Assembly (NCBI GenBank): GCA_944472135.2
Contig: CALYDD020000434.1
Coordinates: 84,840 to 148,839, forward strand
Source of the DNA: Trichobilharzia regenti
Lineage: Eukaryota > Platyhelminthes > Trematoda > Strigeidida > Schistosomatidae
Reading direction: 5' to 3'
DNA length: 64,000 nt
Positions 30,420-40,825 of this stretch are shown piece after piece. The notes under the pieces were generated by a model. It was not told the origin of the DNA, did no database searches, and saw only the letters and a program-made list of their open reading frames with translations. Within the stretch, counting starts at the first letter, position 1, and each line of letters opens with the position of its first letter. A program made the translations under genes and the position numbers.

Positions 30420-32025
30420 AGTTGGTGAAATTTGAACAATGGTGTTTCGACGGAAACCCGGCTGATTATTTACAGTTTGTAAGGGAATTCAAAATCATTT
30501 TAAGTGGTTTTTATTGAATGATGAAATGAAGTTGATGTATTTGATGAGGTATTGCACTGGAATTGCTGCAAGAGCTATACAGTGCTGTAAGCTCATGCCC
30601 CCTACTGAGGGATAATCTGAGGCCAGGAATATACTACGTCAAGGGTTGGGAGAGCTTCGACGATTGTAGGGAAACTATTCGAGGCTGTTAAGGGTAATGG
30701 TGGTCAACTACAAGATGACTCCAAGGCACACACTGAGTTTTTGGATAATTTGCTGAATTACAAGAATGCACTGATTTCGATGAATTGCATGAGTGACCTC
30801 AACTCGAGTTTCGTCCTAGAAGTAATAGCAAGACGCCTACCTACTTGACTGCAAAGGAAGTGGGTGAAGATAGGCTCCCGTATAGAGGAGGAAGGTATCG
30901 AGCCAAAGTTCGATGATATTCTGAAACTGGTAAACGATAGTGTCAATCAATCTATGAGCAAATTTGCCAGTATATTGAATCCCACCCCTAGAATAGAGCA
31001 GTCTGAGGGTAAAACGCAAGCATTGATGATGAAAGGGTCTCAGGGAGGTGGATATCGAGAAGGCTCTATGGTGTCTAGCAATGCATATAAACTTAGTGAG
31101 TGTAACAGCTTTCGTGGTACATCCTCAACAGATAAGATACAAGCTGCAAGACAAACACGGTTGTGTTTTATACGTTTGCAAGAAGTTCATACAAAGATGA
31201 ACCGTGAATCAATGAGCAAGTTCAGTGATAAGCTAAATGTGAAATCAAGGTCTGACTCCGAATAATGTGACGATAATAGCGCGGTGAAGAAGCCTGTAGT
31301 TGCAACTGGTGAGCCATTGTTGAATAGAGTGTCACAGAAGAGAGTTACAGTTTTAGAGTGCAGTTCTGACTCCACAAGTTTACAAGGTGTTACTAGAGAG
31401 AGTGAAGGTATAAAATCTTTAGGGATTTGTGAGGGAGAACCGGAATCATCCACTTCTGTTATTAAAGAGTTTGAAAATGATGAAGTCGACCAGATAGATG
31501 ATGGTAAATTGAATGTTTGCGATACTGACCATGATAGTGCAGATTTGTCCTTGGTTGATTATGATAAAGTGAGGTGAATTCCTAATACTGCTGAGTTGAA
31601 AAAATGTTCTGTACAACTTGAACGTGAAGTAGAATTAAATGCAGTTGTAGAAGGTATGGACACTTTTGAGACCGTCAGTGTAATTGATCAGCGTGTAGCC
31701 CACCTATCATCAGATGATAGTGCTAAGCCGGAGCTGATACTAAAAGACAGCAGTGGTGGTAGTCTTACAGTTAGACAACTTTCTGAAAGTCGAACAACAA
31801 CAGCTTCTGATCCACCGCTAATTTCATCGACTGGTATCAATCAGTCGTCGTTGGTGTTGTCATCCACAATGAGAAAGACACCCATCAACTCAAGTACCTT
31901 GTGCAATGACTTTGATAGTATTGGTGCATTTGAAAAGACGTAAGTTATTGCTCAGTTTAGTGGGGATAAGCCAAGTGTAAACGAGAGAGTAATTGTTAAA
32001 TTGACTTGCACAAATAAAGGCGTTT
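30420..32025 (+). pseudogene. E3 Gag-derived ORF, disrupted
   Basis: Homologous to E2 26200-27780. It reads FDGNPADYLQFVREF, has the same one-base lack as E2 near 30508, then stops near 30614, 30846, 31263 and 31574. Open pieces are 30864-31265, 31284-31577 and 31596-31943. It keeps the same degenerate zinc-knuckle region (LCFIRLQEVHTKMN) and the acidic middle region as E2, so both come from one pol-less ancestor. It ends in the 95-bp segment (31931-32025) that recurs after the insertion. Confidence 0.88.
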
Positions 32026-34290
32026 GAGGCTGGACTTATTTATCACGTACTGTTGAATTCCGCTTGAAAATTTTTTTTCCAATAATTTTTAATAAATTTG
32101 TGTTGTATGTTATCTAAATTGAGGGAAATTCTCATTTTTTGCTAGTTATGTTGGTGTCCGCGTCATGTGATCTGACTGCGACACACTTTTAGCATATTGG
32201 TTGCAATGATTAGTGTTTCAGGCGGAATGTATCAAAATACCGGTGTAATAAGGAAGATAGGATAGTTAGAGGGTAATGCCATTCACACAACTCGTTTACT
32301 CCATGTAGAAGCTGCACCTTTCGGCATAGTATCATTCAATGAAGACTTCATGTCTCATGATATCAATACAGCCTATTTTCGTGTGAAGAACAGTCTTTTT
32401 GACAAAATAACTCTCTCAGTGCTTCCAAATCACCTGAAAATGCGATCAGAATCGTTTGTGGGAACCTGAGTTATCATTTAGATGTGCTTTCCACTTTATC
32501 TGTGGTTGGACACGAATTATGGTAAGTTGAAAGGTTATCTCTAAGTGGATTTCATATATATTGGCACTGGTTAGTGCAGTGAGCTATAGGTTATGTGAAT
32601 TAAATGTACAAAAATATCTCAACTTTAATAATGTTGTGCCATTTTCTACTTAGCTGACTGATACGATAACAAACGAAGGTGGTTAACCACCTTCCTAATC
32701 GTGACAATTGTCACAATTATTGCGAGTACAATGCAGTGGAGAAGGCAATTACTGGTGTAAATTTCCTTGTTGTTCCAATTAATGCACTGAATCATTACAC
32801 GGCATGATTATACGCATGAATCGTGGTGATTATGAGAACTGAATCTATTCAGCTTTATTATCATTAATATGAATTTATTCTCTTTTACAATTTCCATTGA
32901 CTGTATACTCAATGCTGCAGTATTTTTGACCACCAATAGTGGGCATGAATTTCTCCTGAGATTTCCATTCAGACAAAGCAGTACAGATGGGCTATGACGA
33001 TTGAATTTTCTAGTTTGCATTATATGACATTATTACCCTCATCAACACAACAGGTCTGTATACTTTACAATAGTTGAAGTGTTTCACTATGTTGTTAGCA
33101 CTGTGCATAGCTGTTTAGAGTTGAGGCATGTTCAGCTTATATTTGATGCCTATAGTTTCCTAAATGTGAAAATGTGATTTATGTAGGATTCACAAAACCT
33201 TTTGGACTAGACATTACTGAGATTGTGAATTAATTTCTAACTAACACATTTGCAATACTTCATTTCATGTAAAAGTATTTAGTGTGAAGTTGATCTGTAA
33301 GTAAGCTTTATGAGAGAATCCTCAATAGTATGGATGTTCCAGAGATTGTCTTGAAATTTGCGTATAATCCTCAAATACAGGAAAACATATGATGTCTGTT
33401 TATGTATACGGCGTCAACATAAATATCAGCTGTAGACTACAAATACATTTGTCTGCATGAGATATTACTTAGTATTGACAAAGTCATTGTATTCATAGTA
33501 TATGCTAATATGTAGAATTATCTCTTTTAACTTCATGCTATGCTAAATCTTACATGTACTTTATTTTTTCAGGTATACGAAGGTTGTCGAATACGAAATC
33601 AGCGGAAACATCATTCGGTCAAACTTACGTTAATACCCTTCATCAGAATTTTCTTTTGTAAATTAATCAAATGTTTAATATACTCTTGATTACTTCTTCC
33701 TGTAGACTTTTTCAATTCCTTGCTATACTATGTGCTTTTGTAATAAGTGAATTAGGAATAATAAACGCTAAGCTTAGTTAGTGAGATGGAGATTTACTGC
33801 AGTATTATGAGACTGTTACTTTAGTCATTAATAGGATTTCGTGTCTGTTTCTACACAATAGCACATTGTAAAACCTAAGTGGGATTTAGCAAGTTGAATA
33901 ATAATTATGTACCGTTTGGTACTCTAAAGTCGCCTTATATAACCAGTTGCAAGCCTGTATACTGTTAAACGCCAAGTATGTAGCACAAGTAAATGTAGTA
34001 ACTTAGGCTTGATAGCTACTTCACTAATCTGTTAATATGCAGTGACACCATCGAATAGACTGTTCACTTGACAATGAGCTAAGAAACAATTTTTATTTAT
34101 TTCTAATATGCCGTTGAATCATAGGATGTTATCTAATATCCATCATTTCTATGATCAACAACTGCGGTATTTGCATGTCTACTCTATAGATGTTAAATAA
34201 CCTACGCCTGTATGCATCTAATTACCTCCAGTATTCCCTATTCATTTGGCGTGTGTACACTAAACAAGTCTTTCATAAATTCTCCCATAA
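32026..34290. other. Non-coding part of the E3 insertion
   Basis: About 2.3 kb of AT-rich sequence without a coherent ORF or a match elsewhere in the window. The minus-strand 70-codon ORF at 32808-33020 has no recognisable feature. Confidence 0.5.
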
Positions 34291-34885
34291 ATGCCAAACT
34301 TTCTAGTGTTACAAGTGTTAATAAGAACTGTTTCCTTTGTTTCAAATCAAATGACGTACATACGAACTAAGGGAAAGTTACTCCTACTTAATCTTCAACC
34401 TTCACTTAGAGCCTTTAACGATCCCAAACAGTTCTCCTATAAACACAGTAGACGTACTTTAGATGCAGCTGCAGTCTTGCTTCACAACATTTTCTCCAGT
34501 ATAGACAATGGGGCTAAATTCGCTGCACCTTCCTAGATTACCCATCTGCTTTCGACTCAGTACGTAGAGATATTCTGTTAGATAAGCTTGCTGGAACTCA
34601 AAGTGAGTGTCGGATTGTTAGACGGCTTCATTCTTATATATCAGGGAGAAAGCAGTACACTGTAGGTCAGGGGGAAGTCGTCCATTACCAACTGCATTTT
34701 TGTTTGACTGACTTAATGCACGAAAGCATACGAAAAAAACTTCCTCAAGCACGCGGACGACCTAACTATTTCAATATCTGTTAACTGCCAGCTACACTGT
34801 ACTAAGATGAACACCTCTCTATTAGGAGTCAGAAAATGCTCTTAAACTAAATCCTTCGAAATGTCAGACTTAGTTTCAGTTTCCG
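34291..34885 (+). pseudogene. LINE reverse transcriptase fragment
   Basis: Plus-strand frames read as the middle of a LINE RT: SLRAFNDPKQFSYKHSRRTL (34410-34470), DAAAVLLHNIFSSIDNGAKF, then after a shift FLDYPSAFDSVRRDILLDKL (about 34541-34600), YISGRKQYTV, and KHADDLTISISVNCQLHC (34730-34800) where Y-A-D-D has become H-A-D-D. Several shifts and a lost tyrosine make it inactive. It is a third LINE lineage, different from the minus-strand LINE and the one at 37083. Confidence 0.8.
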
Positions 34886-34889
34886 ATGT

Positions 34890-35042
34890 AAACGAAAGTT
34901 GACCATTTACTGCTAACAAATAAGCTGAACTCCTTAGGGATACGTGACCCATTATTAGGATGGCTTAAATCATACTTTAACAATAGGTCCCAAATAGTTA
35001 AACTCGGGTCTGCAACCTCCAAACCTAGCCCTATCACTTCTG
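34890..35042 (+). pseudogene. Second LINE RT fragment
   Basis: The plus strand reads LLTNKLNSLGIRDPLLGWL and KLGSATSKPSPITS, resembling FEKLYSCGIRNPLLNWLNSL in the LINE at 4953-6338. It is about 50 residues and is cut off at the 95-bp repeat. No 3' end is present, so it did not arrive as an ordinary 5'-truncated LINE copy. Confidence 0.7.
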
Positions 35043-35112
35043 TGAAAAGACGTAAGTTATTGCTCAGTTTAGTGGGGATAAGCCAAGTGTAAACGAGAGA
35101 GTAATTGTTAAA

Positions 35113-35340
35113 TTGACTTGCACAAATCAAGGCGTTTTATGTTTCAAATTGCTATTTGAATGTTATTATCTCCGGTGTAAATTACTCTGTGCCTACGCTT
35201 GGTTGATCAGATATGTCGTGCGTTTGTTAGTCATCTATATTCTACGATACAATGACATGAGCGTGTTACCGTTCAGATTTGAGGATATAGCTGATAGAAG
35301 GAAGTCAGTAAATGAACTCTGCGACGATTTTCCAACCTAG
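35113..35340 (+). pseudogene. E3 C-terminal hydrophobic segment
   Basis: 75 codons matching the last part of the E2 ORF: FECYYLRCKLLCAYAWLIRY, VVRLLVIYILRY, then a charged tail ending LCDDFPT. The hydrophobic stretch and tail are kept in frame although the upstream ORF is broken. The ATG at its start is internal to the original frame. Confidence 0.75.
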
Positions 35341-36297
35341 AGCGTCAACCTGAGAAGGGCTGTAGGCGTACTGGTGTAAGTCCTACAGTTCTTCAAGGGT
35401 AGTTTGTCGTGCCAGAATCCACCACTTTGATGTGTTGATTGTAAATATGTTTGTGTTAAATAATTGTGTGAGTTCCAATTATTGTAATTGTTGGTTAATC
35501 TTGTCTGTGTCCGGACATTCTACAACTTACAATCGTCAACCTGTGAAGGGTTGTAGGCGTACTGGTGTAAGTCCTGCGATTCTTCAAAGGAATTCCATCG
35601 AGACACGATCTGCGAGTTCGTGTGTACTGTTTGTATATACGTGTGGTGTGTCATATGAATTGGTGGTGTTTTGGATTCATTGTGTTTACTCGTTGTTTTC
35701 GTACCTTGTTTTTATTGCATAATTTTGTTAAAAATTTCGTCGTGATTACTTCTGAAGTTGTTTCTTGTCTTCTACATCCGTGAATGAATTGATTGATGTC
35801 AAAGACAGCAGATGGGTCGTATACGCCGGGGAGGCTAGGCTACTGTTGAGAATGAAATGCATACGGAGATAATTGTTAGCTGCGGTCCCACACGCCGGGG
35901 AGAAAGAGTGTAAACGACTGAGGCTCGCATACTTCACCGTTACTAGAACTGAGGCAGAATGAGTGACAAGCGATTGCAGTGGTAATTGGTAGTGAGTAGA
36001 TAAGAGGATGAGCGTAGAGTATTGTGAGGTGCTGCTATGGTCACTTTGCATTCTGCAAGAGTCATTCTAGCAAATGGCGATTGTGTTGCAAGATGTCAAG
36101 AGGAGGTCTCTGTCTGGACGCGCAGGTCGTCATTGATGTGTGAGATTGTGCTGTGGGTATGCTTGTGGTGTGTTGGCTTTTCTGTTTGTTTTCCACTTCA
36201 GCTCTGTCCGTGTTACCCAGGTACTCGCAACGGCATCCAAGTCAACGTGTATTGGTGGTGATGGAAAAAAGGGATGGATCCGTATTTTGCCGGGGAG
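35341..36297 (+). other. 3' UTR of E3
   Basis: Homologous to 27995-29144, but one stem-loop unit is missing, as expected from recombination between repeat units. It keeps the acceptor-like CAG and the polypurine tract before the LTR. Confidence 0.85.
35354..35585 (+). ncRNA. Two repeated 41-nt RNA stem-loops in the E3 3' UTR
   Basis: Copies lie at 35354-35394 and 35545-35585. In the first, both arms changed together (CTGTAGG with CCTACAG where E2 has TTGTAGG with CCTACAA), so the T-A pair became C-G and all 13 pairs remain. In the second, CCTGCGA replaces CCTACAA and pairing is kept by G-U. The loop is conserved. Confidence 0.7.
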
Positions 36298-36657
36298 TGT
36301 CAATGTAGTTGAAGATTGAACGATCGATCCATGGTTGTTTGCTCAAACCGAACTTCTCCAATTTTCGCGGAGGCATCAATACGACAGTCATCGTCTCATC
36401 GGTCGCTGTTCAGAAAGAAGTCAGGACAATACCGTCGGAAGTAATATTGTGATTTATTATTGTAATATTTGTTCACAGACCTTAGTTTTAAAGCTTAATT
36501 TTAAAGTTGGTGTTAGAATAAAGAATTCTCGAGTGACCAATCGGAGTTTTGGTTTTGCGCCCGTTCGTAATAAGCGTTTCTGGGAAGCTCCGAGGAACAG
36601 CGTGAGTTCGAGCGTAGCAAGAGCTGGGCATTGACGGTTTAAGGGACGAGGCTAACA
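36298..36657 (+). repeat. 3' LTR of E3
   Basis: 360 bp, starts TGTCAATG after GCCGGGGAG and ends GGCTAACA (one change from the family). It directly abuts the 5' UTR of the plus-strand LINE. Confidence 0.9.
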
Positions 36658-37082
36658 TACGTTCAAACCGTAACGCGCGCTCCTTGAATAAGACGTGCTT
36701 TTCCTCCCTAACCGGAAATATCCAATTTTGTGAATTATTCGTTTGGGAAACCTGATCTTCCTATCCGGCGAATTTTTATTCAACCATTTCTTCCTCACCG
36801 AGCCTGTGTGTGGTACTTCCCGCTGTCTCGAACTACTGCCAAAGCTTCAGGTGCTACTTCTGTAGCAACACCCTCCTCACTCTTTCAAATATACAGGACT
36901 TGTGGGTCTGTTACGTGATTGCTGTGAAACCGAATAACCCGAAAGTTACAGGTAAAGTCTAAAGCTTTTACTTACATACTTTATCCTTCTTTTCTGCGCT
37001 CTCTATTGTCTTTTGCTGTAAGTCTATTGGACAAAATAACAGTCTCTTATTATTTAATCACCAGTATTAATTTAGGAGTAAA
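36658..37082 (+). promoter_or_regulatory. 5' UTR / internal promoter region of the plus-strand LINE
   Basis: GC-richer than its surroundings at the start (ACCGTAACGCGCGC near 36668), no coherent ORF, directly upstream of ORF1. LINEs of this type carry internal promoters in this position; no specific element can be assigned. The 62-codon ORF 36730-36918 is unrecognised. Confidence 0.45.
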
Positions 37083-38774
37083 ATGACAATAGATTCTCAA
37101 CCTAAAATAAGTAATGGGACATCATACTCTGTAGTTACCAGGGCTTCAGCCAAACTAGGCAAACAGGAGAAGGTGATGGACTCACGCATACCGGTCCTGA
37201 AGACCAGGGCTAATATTCCCAGCTCGTACAGATTACCCATGTCGCCACAGTCCTACAGTGAAGCTGTGCAAAGTCAGCCAAGTGGATGTGGCTCCACCCC
37301 TGTTAACACGACTAGGTTAACAGATCCGAGTGGGAAAATTGCACTAAGTGAGAACTTCATAACACCCATCCCCATGGTAGACCATGAAACAAATAGGAAG
37401 GCCAAAAAGAAACGTTCACGACGTCGCAAGACGACAAGAACGCTCCCCAAGAAGACAGACGACTGCAAGGTCTGTGCTTCTGTTGTCGAACAAGCAGACT
37501 CTGCCTTCGAATGTAACTTTTGCAACCGATGGGTGCATTGCAGATGCGACAGTGGGGTACCAAAAGCATATTATGACTTTATGCGTAAAAACCCATGCCA
37601 ATGGTTCTGGTACATATGCCCGAGTTGCCGTCCTGATGTAGCCTCGCGTAGTCCTTTGAAAACTAAAGATGGCACAGAAGTAGCGGGGAAAAAGGTGAAA
37701 AGCTCGACCCCCACCAATCCGGAAGTTAGTACAAACGCGCGTAAACCGGGGATACCAAAATCCTCACCGGTTAAACTTGTAACTCTTGCCATAACCGCTC
37801 CAGACACAGAGGCTGGAGAACCACGGGTTTCCGTCGTTGGAAAAAGACCCCAACCGTCTACCAGTAATGCTGGCTATAGCACTGAGACACATAAAAATAC
37901 CCAGTCGCACCAGTCAAACCAAAACGGTCTTAAAGGTGATCACAAACGTGCGAGGACCGAGCCCAAGCCCACGGTTAGCAGATCAAATTGTGTAATCCTC
38001 TTTAATGTACCAGACTGTAGCAGTAGTCTGCTGAAAGATAGGGCCCTATTTGATCAGGAACAGTGGTCCATCTTGTGCAGCACACTGGGTTTGGACATCC
38101 AACCAGTAAATCTATGCAGATTGTATAGGGGCACTGCTGCACCTGAAGGCAAACCATCCCCACTGAGGGTAACATTGAGCTCTACCGAGGATGTTGAAAA
38201 AGTGTTACTGGCTTCTCAAGTCCTTTCTATAGGGAGGGCCTGTAACATACGTGTTAAGCCAGACAGGCCGTGGAAGGAAAGACAAATGGCGAGGGAGTCG
38301 CCAGAGCTCATTCCTTCTGCCTCCATGGTTGTGCATGGCATTCCCGAACTGGTAACTGGGAACGCCTGCGAAAAGCATTGTCATGATGTACAACAATGGA
38401 GATGGTTAGCATCCCAGATGGCCCTGGGAAGTTCAGGGGCTGTCTCTATTTATAGACTGCCTCGACCCACTCATCTTATGTCAATTAACTCGCCACGTCT
38501 GTTAGCTGTCAAGTTCAGCTCCCAAGACCAGTTGACTACCGCTCTCCATAGATGGTACGAGACCAAGGACAAGGTCAGCAAACACATTCGCTGCTGCGAG
38601 AGCCGGCCTCGCACTCAAAGGAGAGAACAAAGCGTAGTAAAAGAAAATCCTCAACCCCTAGTCACACTACAGCGGTGCAGCACGGACGATGATAGCCAGT
38701 GTCATCCGAGTGCTCCAACTGAACTAGAAGAAAAAAACGCCAACAGGCCGGTTCCTGGGGAATCGGCCAACTAG
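37083..38774 (+). CDS. LINE ORF1 protein with PHD-type zinc finger
   Basis: 563 codons from ATG at 37083. A basic region (KKRSRRRKTTR, about 107-118) precedes a Cys/His module from about 127 to 180 with C-x2-C, C-x2-C, H-x2-C and C-x2-C spacing (CKVCASVV, CNFCNRWVHCRC, CPSC), which fits a PHD (C4HC3) finger. A linker rich in Ser/Pro/Lys follows, then a C-terminal RNA-binding-like domain starting CVILFNVPDC (about 302) with LCRLYRG and VKFSSQDQL. PHD fingers are known in ORF1 of some CR1-group LINEs. The protein likely binds LINE RNA. The stop codon lies close before ORF2, which is in another frame. The frame is intact. Confidence 0.85.
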   Translation: MTIDSQPKISNGTSYSVVTRASAKLGKQEKVMDSRIPVLKTRANIPSSYRLPMSPQSYSEAVQSQPSGCGSTPVNTTRLTDPSGKIALSENFITPIPMVDHETNRKAKKKRSRRRKTTRTLPKKTDDCKVCASVVEQADSAFECNFCNRWVHCRCDSGVPKAYYDFMRKNPCQWFWYICPSCRPDVASRSPLKTKDGTEVAGKKVKSSTPTNPEVSTNARKPGIPKSSPVKLVTLAITAPDTEAGEPRVSVVGKRPQPSTSNAGYSTETHKNTQSHQSNQNGLKGDHKRARTEPKPTVSRSNCVILFNVPDCSSSLLKDRALFDQEQWSILCSTLGLDIQPVNLCRLYRGTAAPEGKPSPLRVTLSSTEDVEKVLLASQVLSIGRACNIRVKPDRPWKERQMARESPELIPSASMVVHGIPELVTGNACEKHCHDVQQWRWLASQMALGSSGAVSIYRLPRPTHLMSINSPRLLAVKFSSQDQLTTALHRWYETKDKVSKHIRCCESRPRTQRREQSVVKENPQPLVTLQRCSTDDDSQCHPSAPTELEEKNANRPVPGESAN

Positions 38775-38836
38775 TTCGTAGGATAACTCCTCAACCGATA
38801 GCCAATATCAAGTCAACTACCCCCCAATACGGGGAA

Positions 38837-40825
38837 GTGGTGAGACTGACTACCAGTTGCCTGTATAGTAATGTGAGAGGGCTAAGAGGCAAAATAGCTG
38901 AACTTAGACACCTACAATCACAACTAAACTCCAAAATCATAATACTGACGGAAACCTGGCTAACCCCTACGGTGGCAGACAGCGAAGTCAGTATAAATGA
39001 TATGGTCCTAGTCAGGCGAGATAGGGACCTGAAAGAAGGAGGTGGAGTCGCCATATACGTCGACAAACAGCTCAGATGTGTTCACGCGACGGACCCTCCC
39101 CTCACAGAGCTCCCTGACTCCATATGGTGCCACTTCACCGTTGGGTACTGCAAATATCTAGTGGGCAGCATTTATCGATCACCTTCATGTGGAGCAGACC
39201 ATAACCAGGTACTGCTAAATACAATCTCAGCAACTCAAGACATGGGTTATGATCAAATTGTCATAGCTGGTGACTTCAATGCCCCATCTCTTAACTTGGT
39301 GTCGGGAAAAGCCCATGATAGATTTGATCGAAATCTGCTGCATACCATCAGGAAGGCTGGATTCACTGAAAATGTCAAGATGGATACTAGATGGGGCCCT
39401 GATGGGAAGTCTTCTAGACTGGATTACGTGCTCACTAGTGACCAGCTACTAGTGGAAAACGTTCAGATCACGACTCCCATAGGTAGTAGTGACCACGCGG
39501 TCATAGTATTCGACATAGTCCTCCGCGAGCGCTTACAGTGGGACAATACACAGCCCTATCTGTGTTATAACAAAGCCAACTATACCAAAATGCGAAGACT
39601 TCTGTCTGAAGCAAACTGGCCTAAAAAATGGACAGAGCTAACAGTAGAAGAACACTGGAGAGTGGTAAAGGAGATCATTCACCAGGCGGTCTCAGACACT
39701 GTTCCTTTAGTCTCACCAAAAGCTAGGAAGCAACGATCATGGCTGAAAAGAGGGACACAACGCCTTCTGCAGGCAAAGCGTAAAGCCTGGTTCGCGTGGC
39801 GACGATCGAAGAGTCAACCCGAATATGAAGTGTACCTTGAACTCAGGAATCGATGTAACATACGAGTCCGGAGCGATAGAAGGACATTTCAGGGAGACCT
39901 CGCCAATAAGCTTCTCGTGAACCCCAAAAGCCTATACAGGTTTATGGCCGAAAGAAAACCGACCAACCAGGGAGCATGCAATCTAGTGGGTTCTGATGGG
40001 AAATCTCTTACTAGTCTTGAAATGGCAGAGACATTCAGCCTAGCCTTTCACAGGCAACTAAATAGTAACGAGGATATTACCCCTACAGAACATCCAGATT
40101 ACATCGCAGAACCAACACACGAAAACCTGCTGGGGACATTTCAAATTACCCCGGCTATGGTACTTGCAAAATTGGGAAGGTTGGCTTCGGGAAAGTCTCC
40201 AGGTTGTGATGGCATCAGACCATCTGTCCTGAAGCAGTGTTCAGAAAGTCTCTGTCAACCCCTAAGTGATCTGTTCCAACACTCCCTTGATGTAGGGAAA
40301 CTTCCATGTGAATGGAAACGTGCAATCCTATCCCCTATCTTCAAGGGTGGTGACCGGCAGAATGTGACCAGTTACAGACCAGTTGCTCTACTTCCAGTGG
40401 TATCGAAGATATTGGAAAGTCTCATTGACGACCACATGAGAAAATACTTCGATGGGACTAACCTTCTTCACGAAGCACAGCACGGTTTCAGGAGGGGAAG
40501 ATCCTGCGTGACGAATCTTCTACTAGCCTGGAACGATTGGACACTATCCTGGGACAAAAAGGTACCAGCCCACGTGATCTTTCTCGACTTTGCGAAAGCA
40601 TTCGACACAGTTCACCATGGTCTGCTCCTTCACAAAATAGGCAAGGCGGGAGTTTCTGGAGCACTTCTCGCATGGCTGACAGATTACTTAGGCGAGAGAG
40701 AATTCTGCACCAAAGTCAACCGCATCCGATCATCTTGGCACACCTCGGCATCAGGGGTTCCTCAGGGTTCTATCCTAGGGCCGTTGATGTTTTTGATTTT
40801 TATCAATGACCTGCCCCCCAACTAA
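38837..40825 (+). CDS. LINE ORF2: endonuclease and reverse transcriptase (first part)
   Basis: The frame is open from ORF1 to 40825 but has no ATG before the endonuclease; 38837 is only the first GTG. Endonuclease motifs: YSNVRGLRGKIAEL (start), ILTETWLTP (catalytic Glu), RRDRDLKEGGGVAIYV, VIAGDFNAPS (D-x-N) and GSSDHAVIV (S-D-H). RT motifs: LASGKSPGCDGIRP, NVTSYRPVALLPVVSKILE, HGFRRGRSC, IFLDFAKAFDTVHHGLL (first catalytic Asp), ASGVPQGSILGPLMFLIFINDLP. The frame breaks in a C6 run (about 40813-40818) just before the Y-A-D-D box, which is read in the next frame. The enzyme nicks the target and copies LINE RNA in place. Confidence 0.92.
   Translation: MVRLTTSCLYSNVRGLRGKIAELRHLQSQLNSKIIILTETWLTPTVADSEVSINDMVLVRRDRDLKEGGGVAIYVDKQLRCVHATDPPLTELPDSIWCHFTVGYCKYLVGSIYRSPSCGADHNQVLLNTISATQDMGYDQIVIAGDFNAPSLNLVSGKAHDRFDRNLLHTIRKAGFTENVKMDTRWGPDGKSSRLDYVLTSDQLLVENVQITTPIGSSDHAVIVFDIVLRERLQWDNTQPYLCYNKANYTKMRRLLSEANWPKKWTELTVEEHWRVVKEIIHQAVSDTVPLVSPKARKQRSWLKRGTQRLLQAKRKAWFAWRRSKSQPEYEVYLELRNRCNIRVRSDRRTFQGDLANKLLVNPKSLYRFMAERKPTNQGACNLVGSDGKSLTSLEMAETFSLAFHRQLNSNEDITPTEHPDYIAEPTHENLLGTFQITPAMVLAKLGRLASGKSPGCDGIRPSVLKQCSESLCQPLSDLFQHSLDVGKLPCEWKRAILSPIFKGGDRQNVTSYRPVALLPVVSKILESLIDDHMRKYFDGTNLLHEAQHGFRRGRSCVTNLLLAWNDWTLSWDKKVPAHVIFLDFAKAFDTVHHGLLLHKIGKAGVSGALLAWLTDYLGEREFCTKVNRIRSSWHTSASGVPQGSILGPLMFLIFINDLPPN

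Larger units (their letters stand above)
31931..35137 (+). repeat. 95-bp direct repeat bracketing a 3-kb insertion in E3
   Basis: 31931-32025 and 35043-35137 are the same 95 bases (TGAAAAGACG..GGCGTTT) with one difference. The E2 sequence has this segment once, so 32026-35042 is inserted DNA with one duplicated flank. At 95 bp this is far longer than an LTR-element or usual LINE target duplication. Confidence 0.85.
30022..36657 (+). mobile_element. BEL-derived element E3, decayed, with a 3-kb internal insertion
   Basis: 5' LTR 30022-30381, gag-derived region with many stops (30420-32025), an insertion (32026-35042), the C-terminal end of the E2-type ORF (35113-35340), a 3' UTR with two stem-loops, and 3' LTR 36298-36657. 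It is a relative of E2. The leader and Gag start are deleted relative to E2 (about 240 bp missing near 30440). Flanks show no matching duplication (CAGAG left, TACGT right), so the ends were rearranged or it is older than E2. Confidence 0.88.

Noticed and set aside
34876..35130. 84-codon minus-strand ORF
   Set aside because: It is opposite a plus-strand LINE RT fragment that explains the region better.
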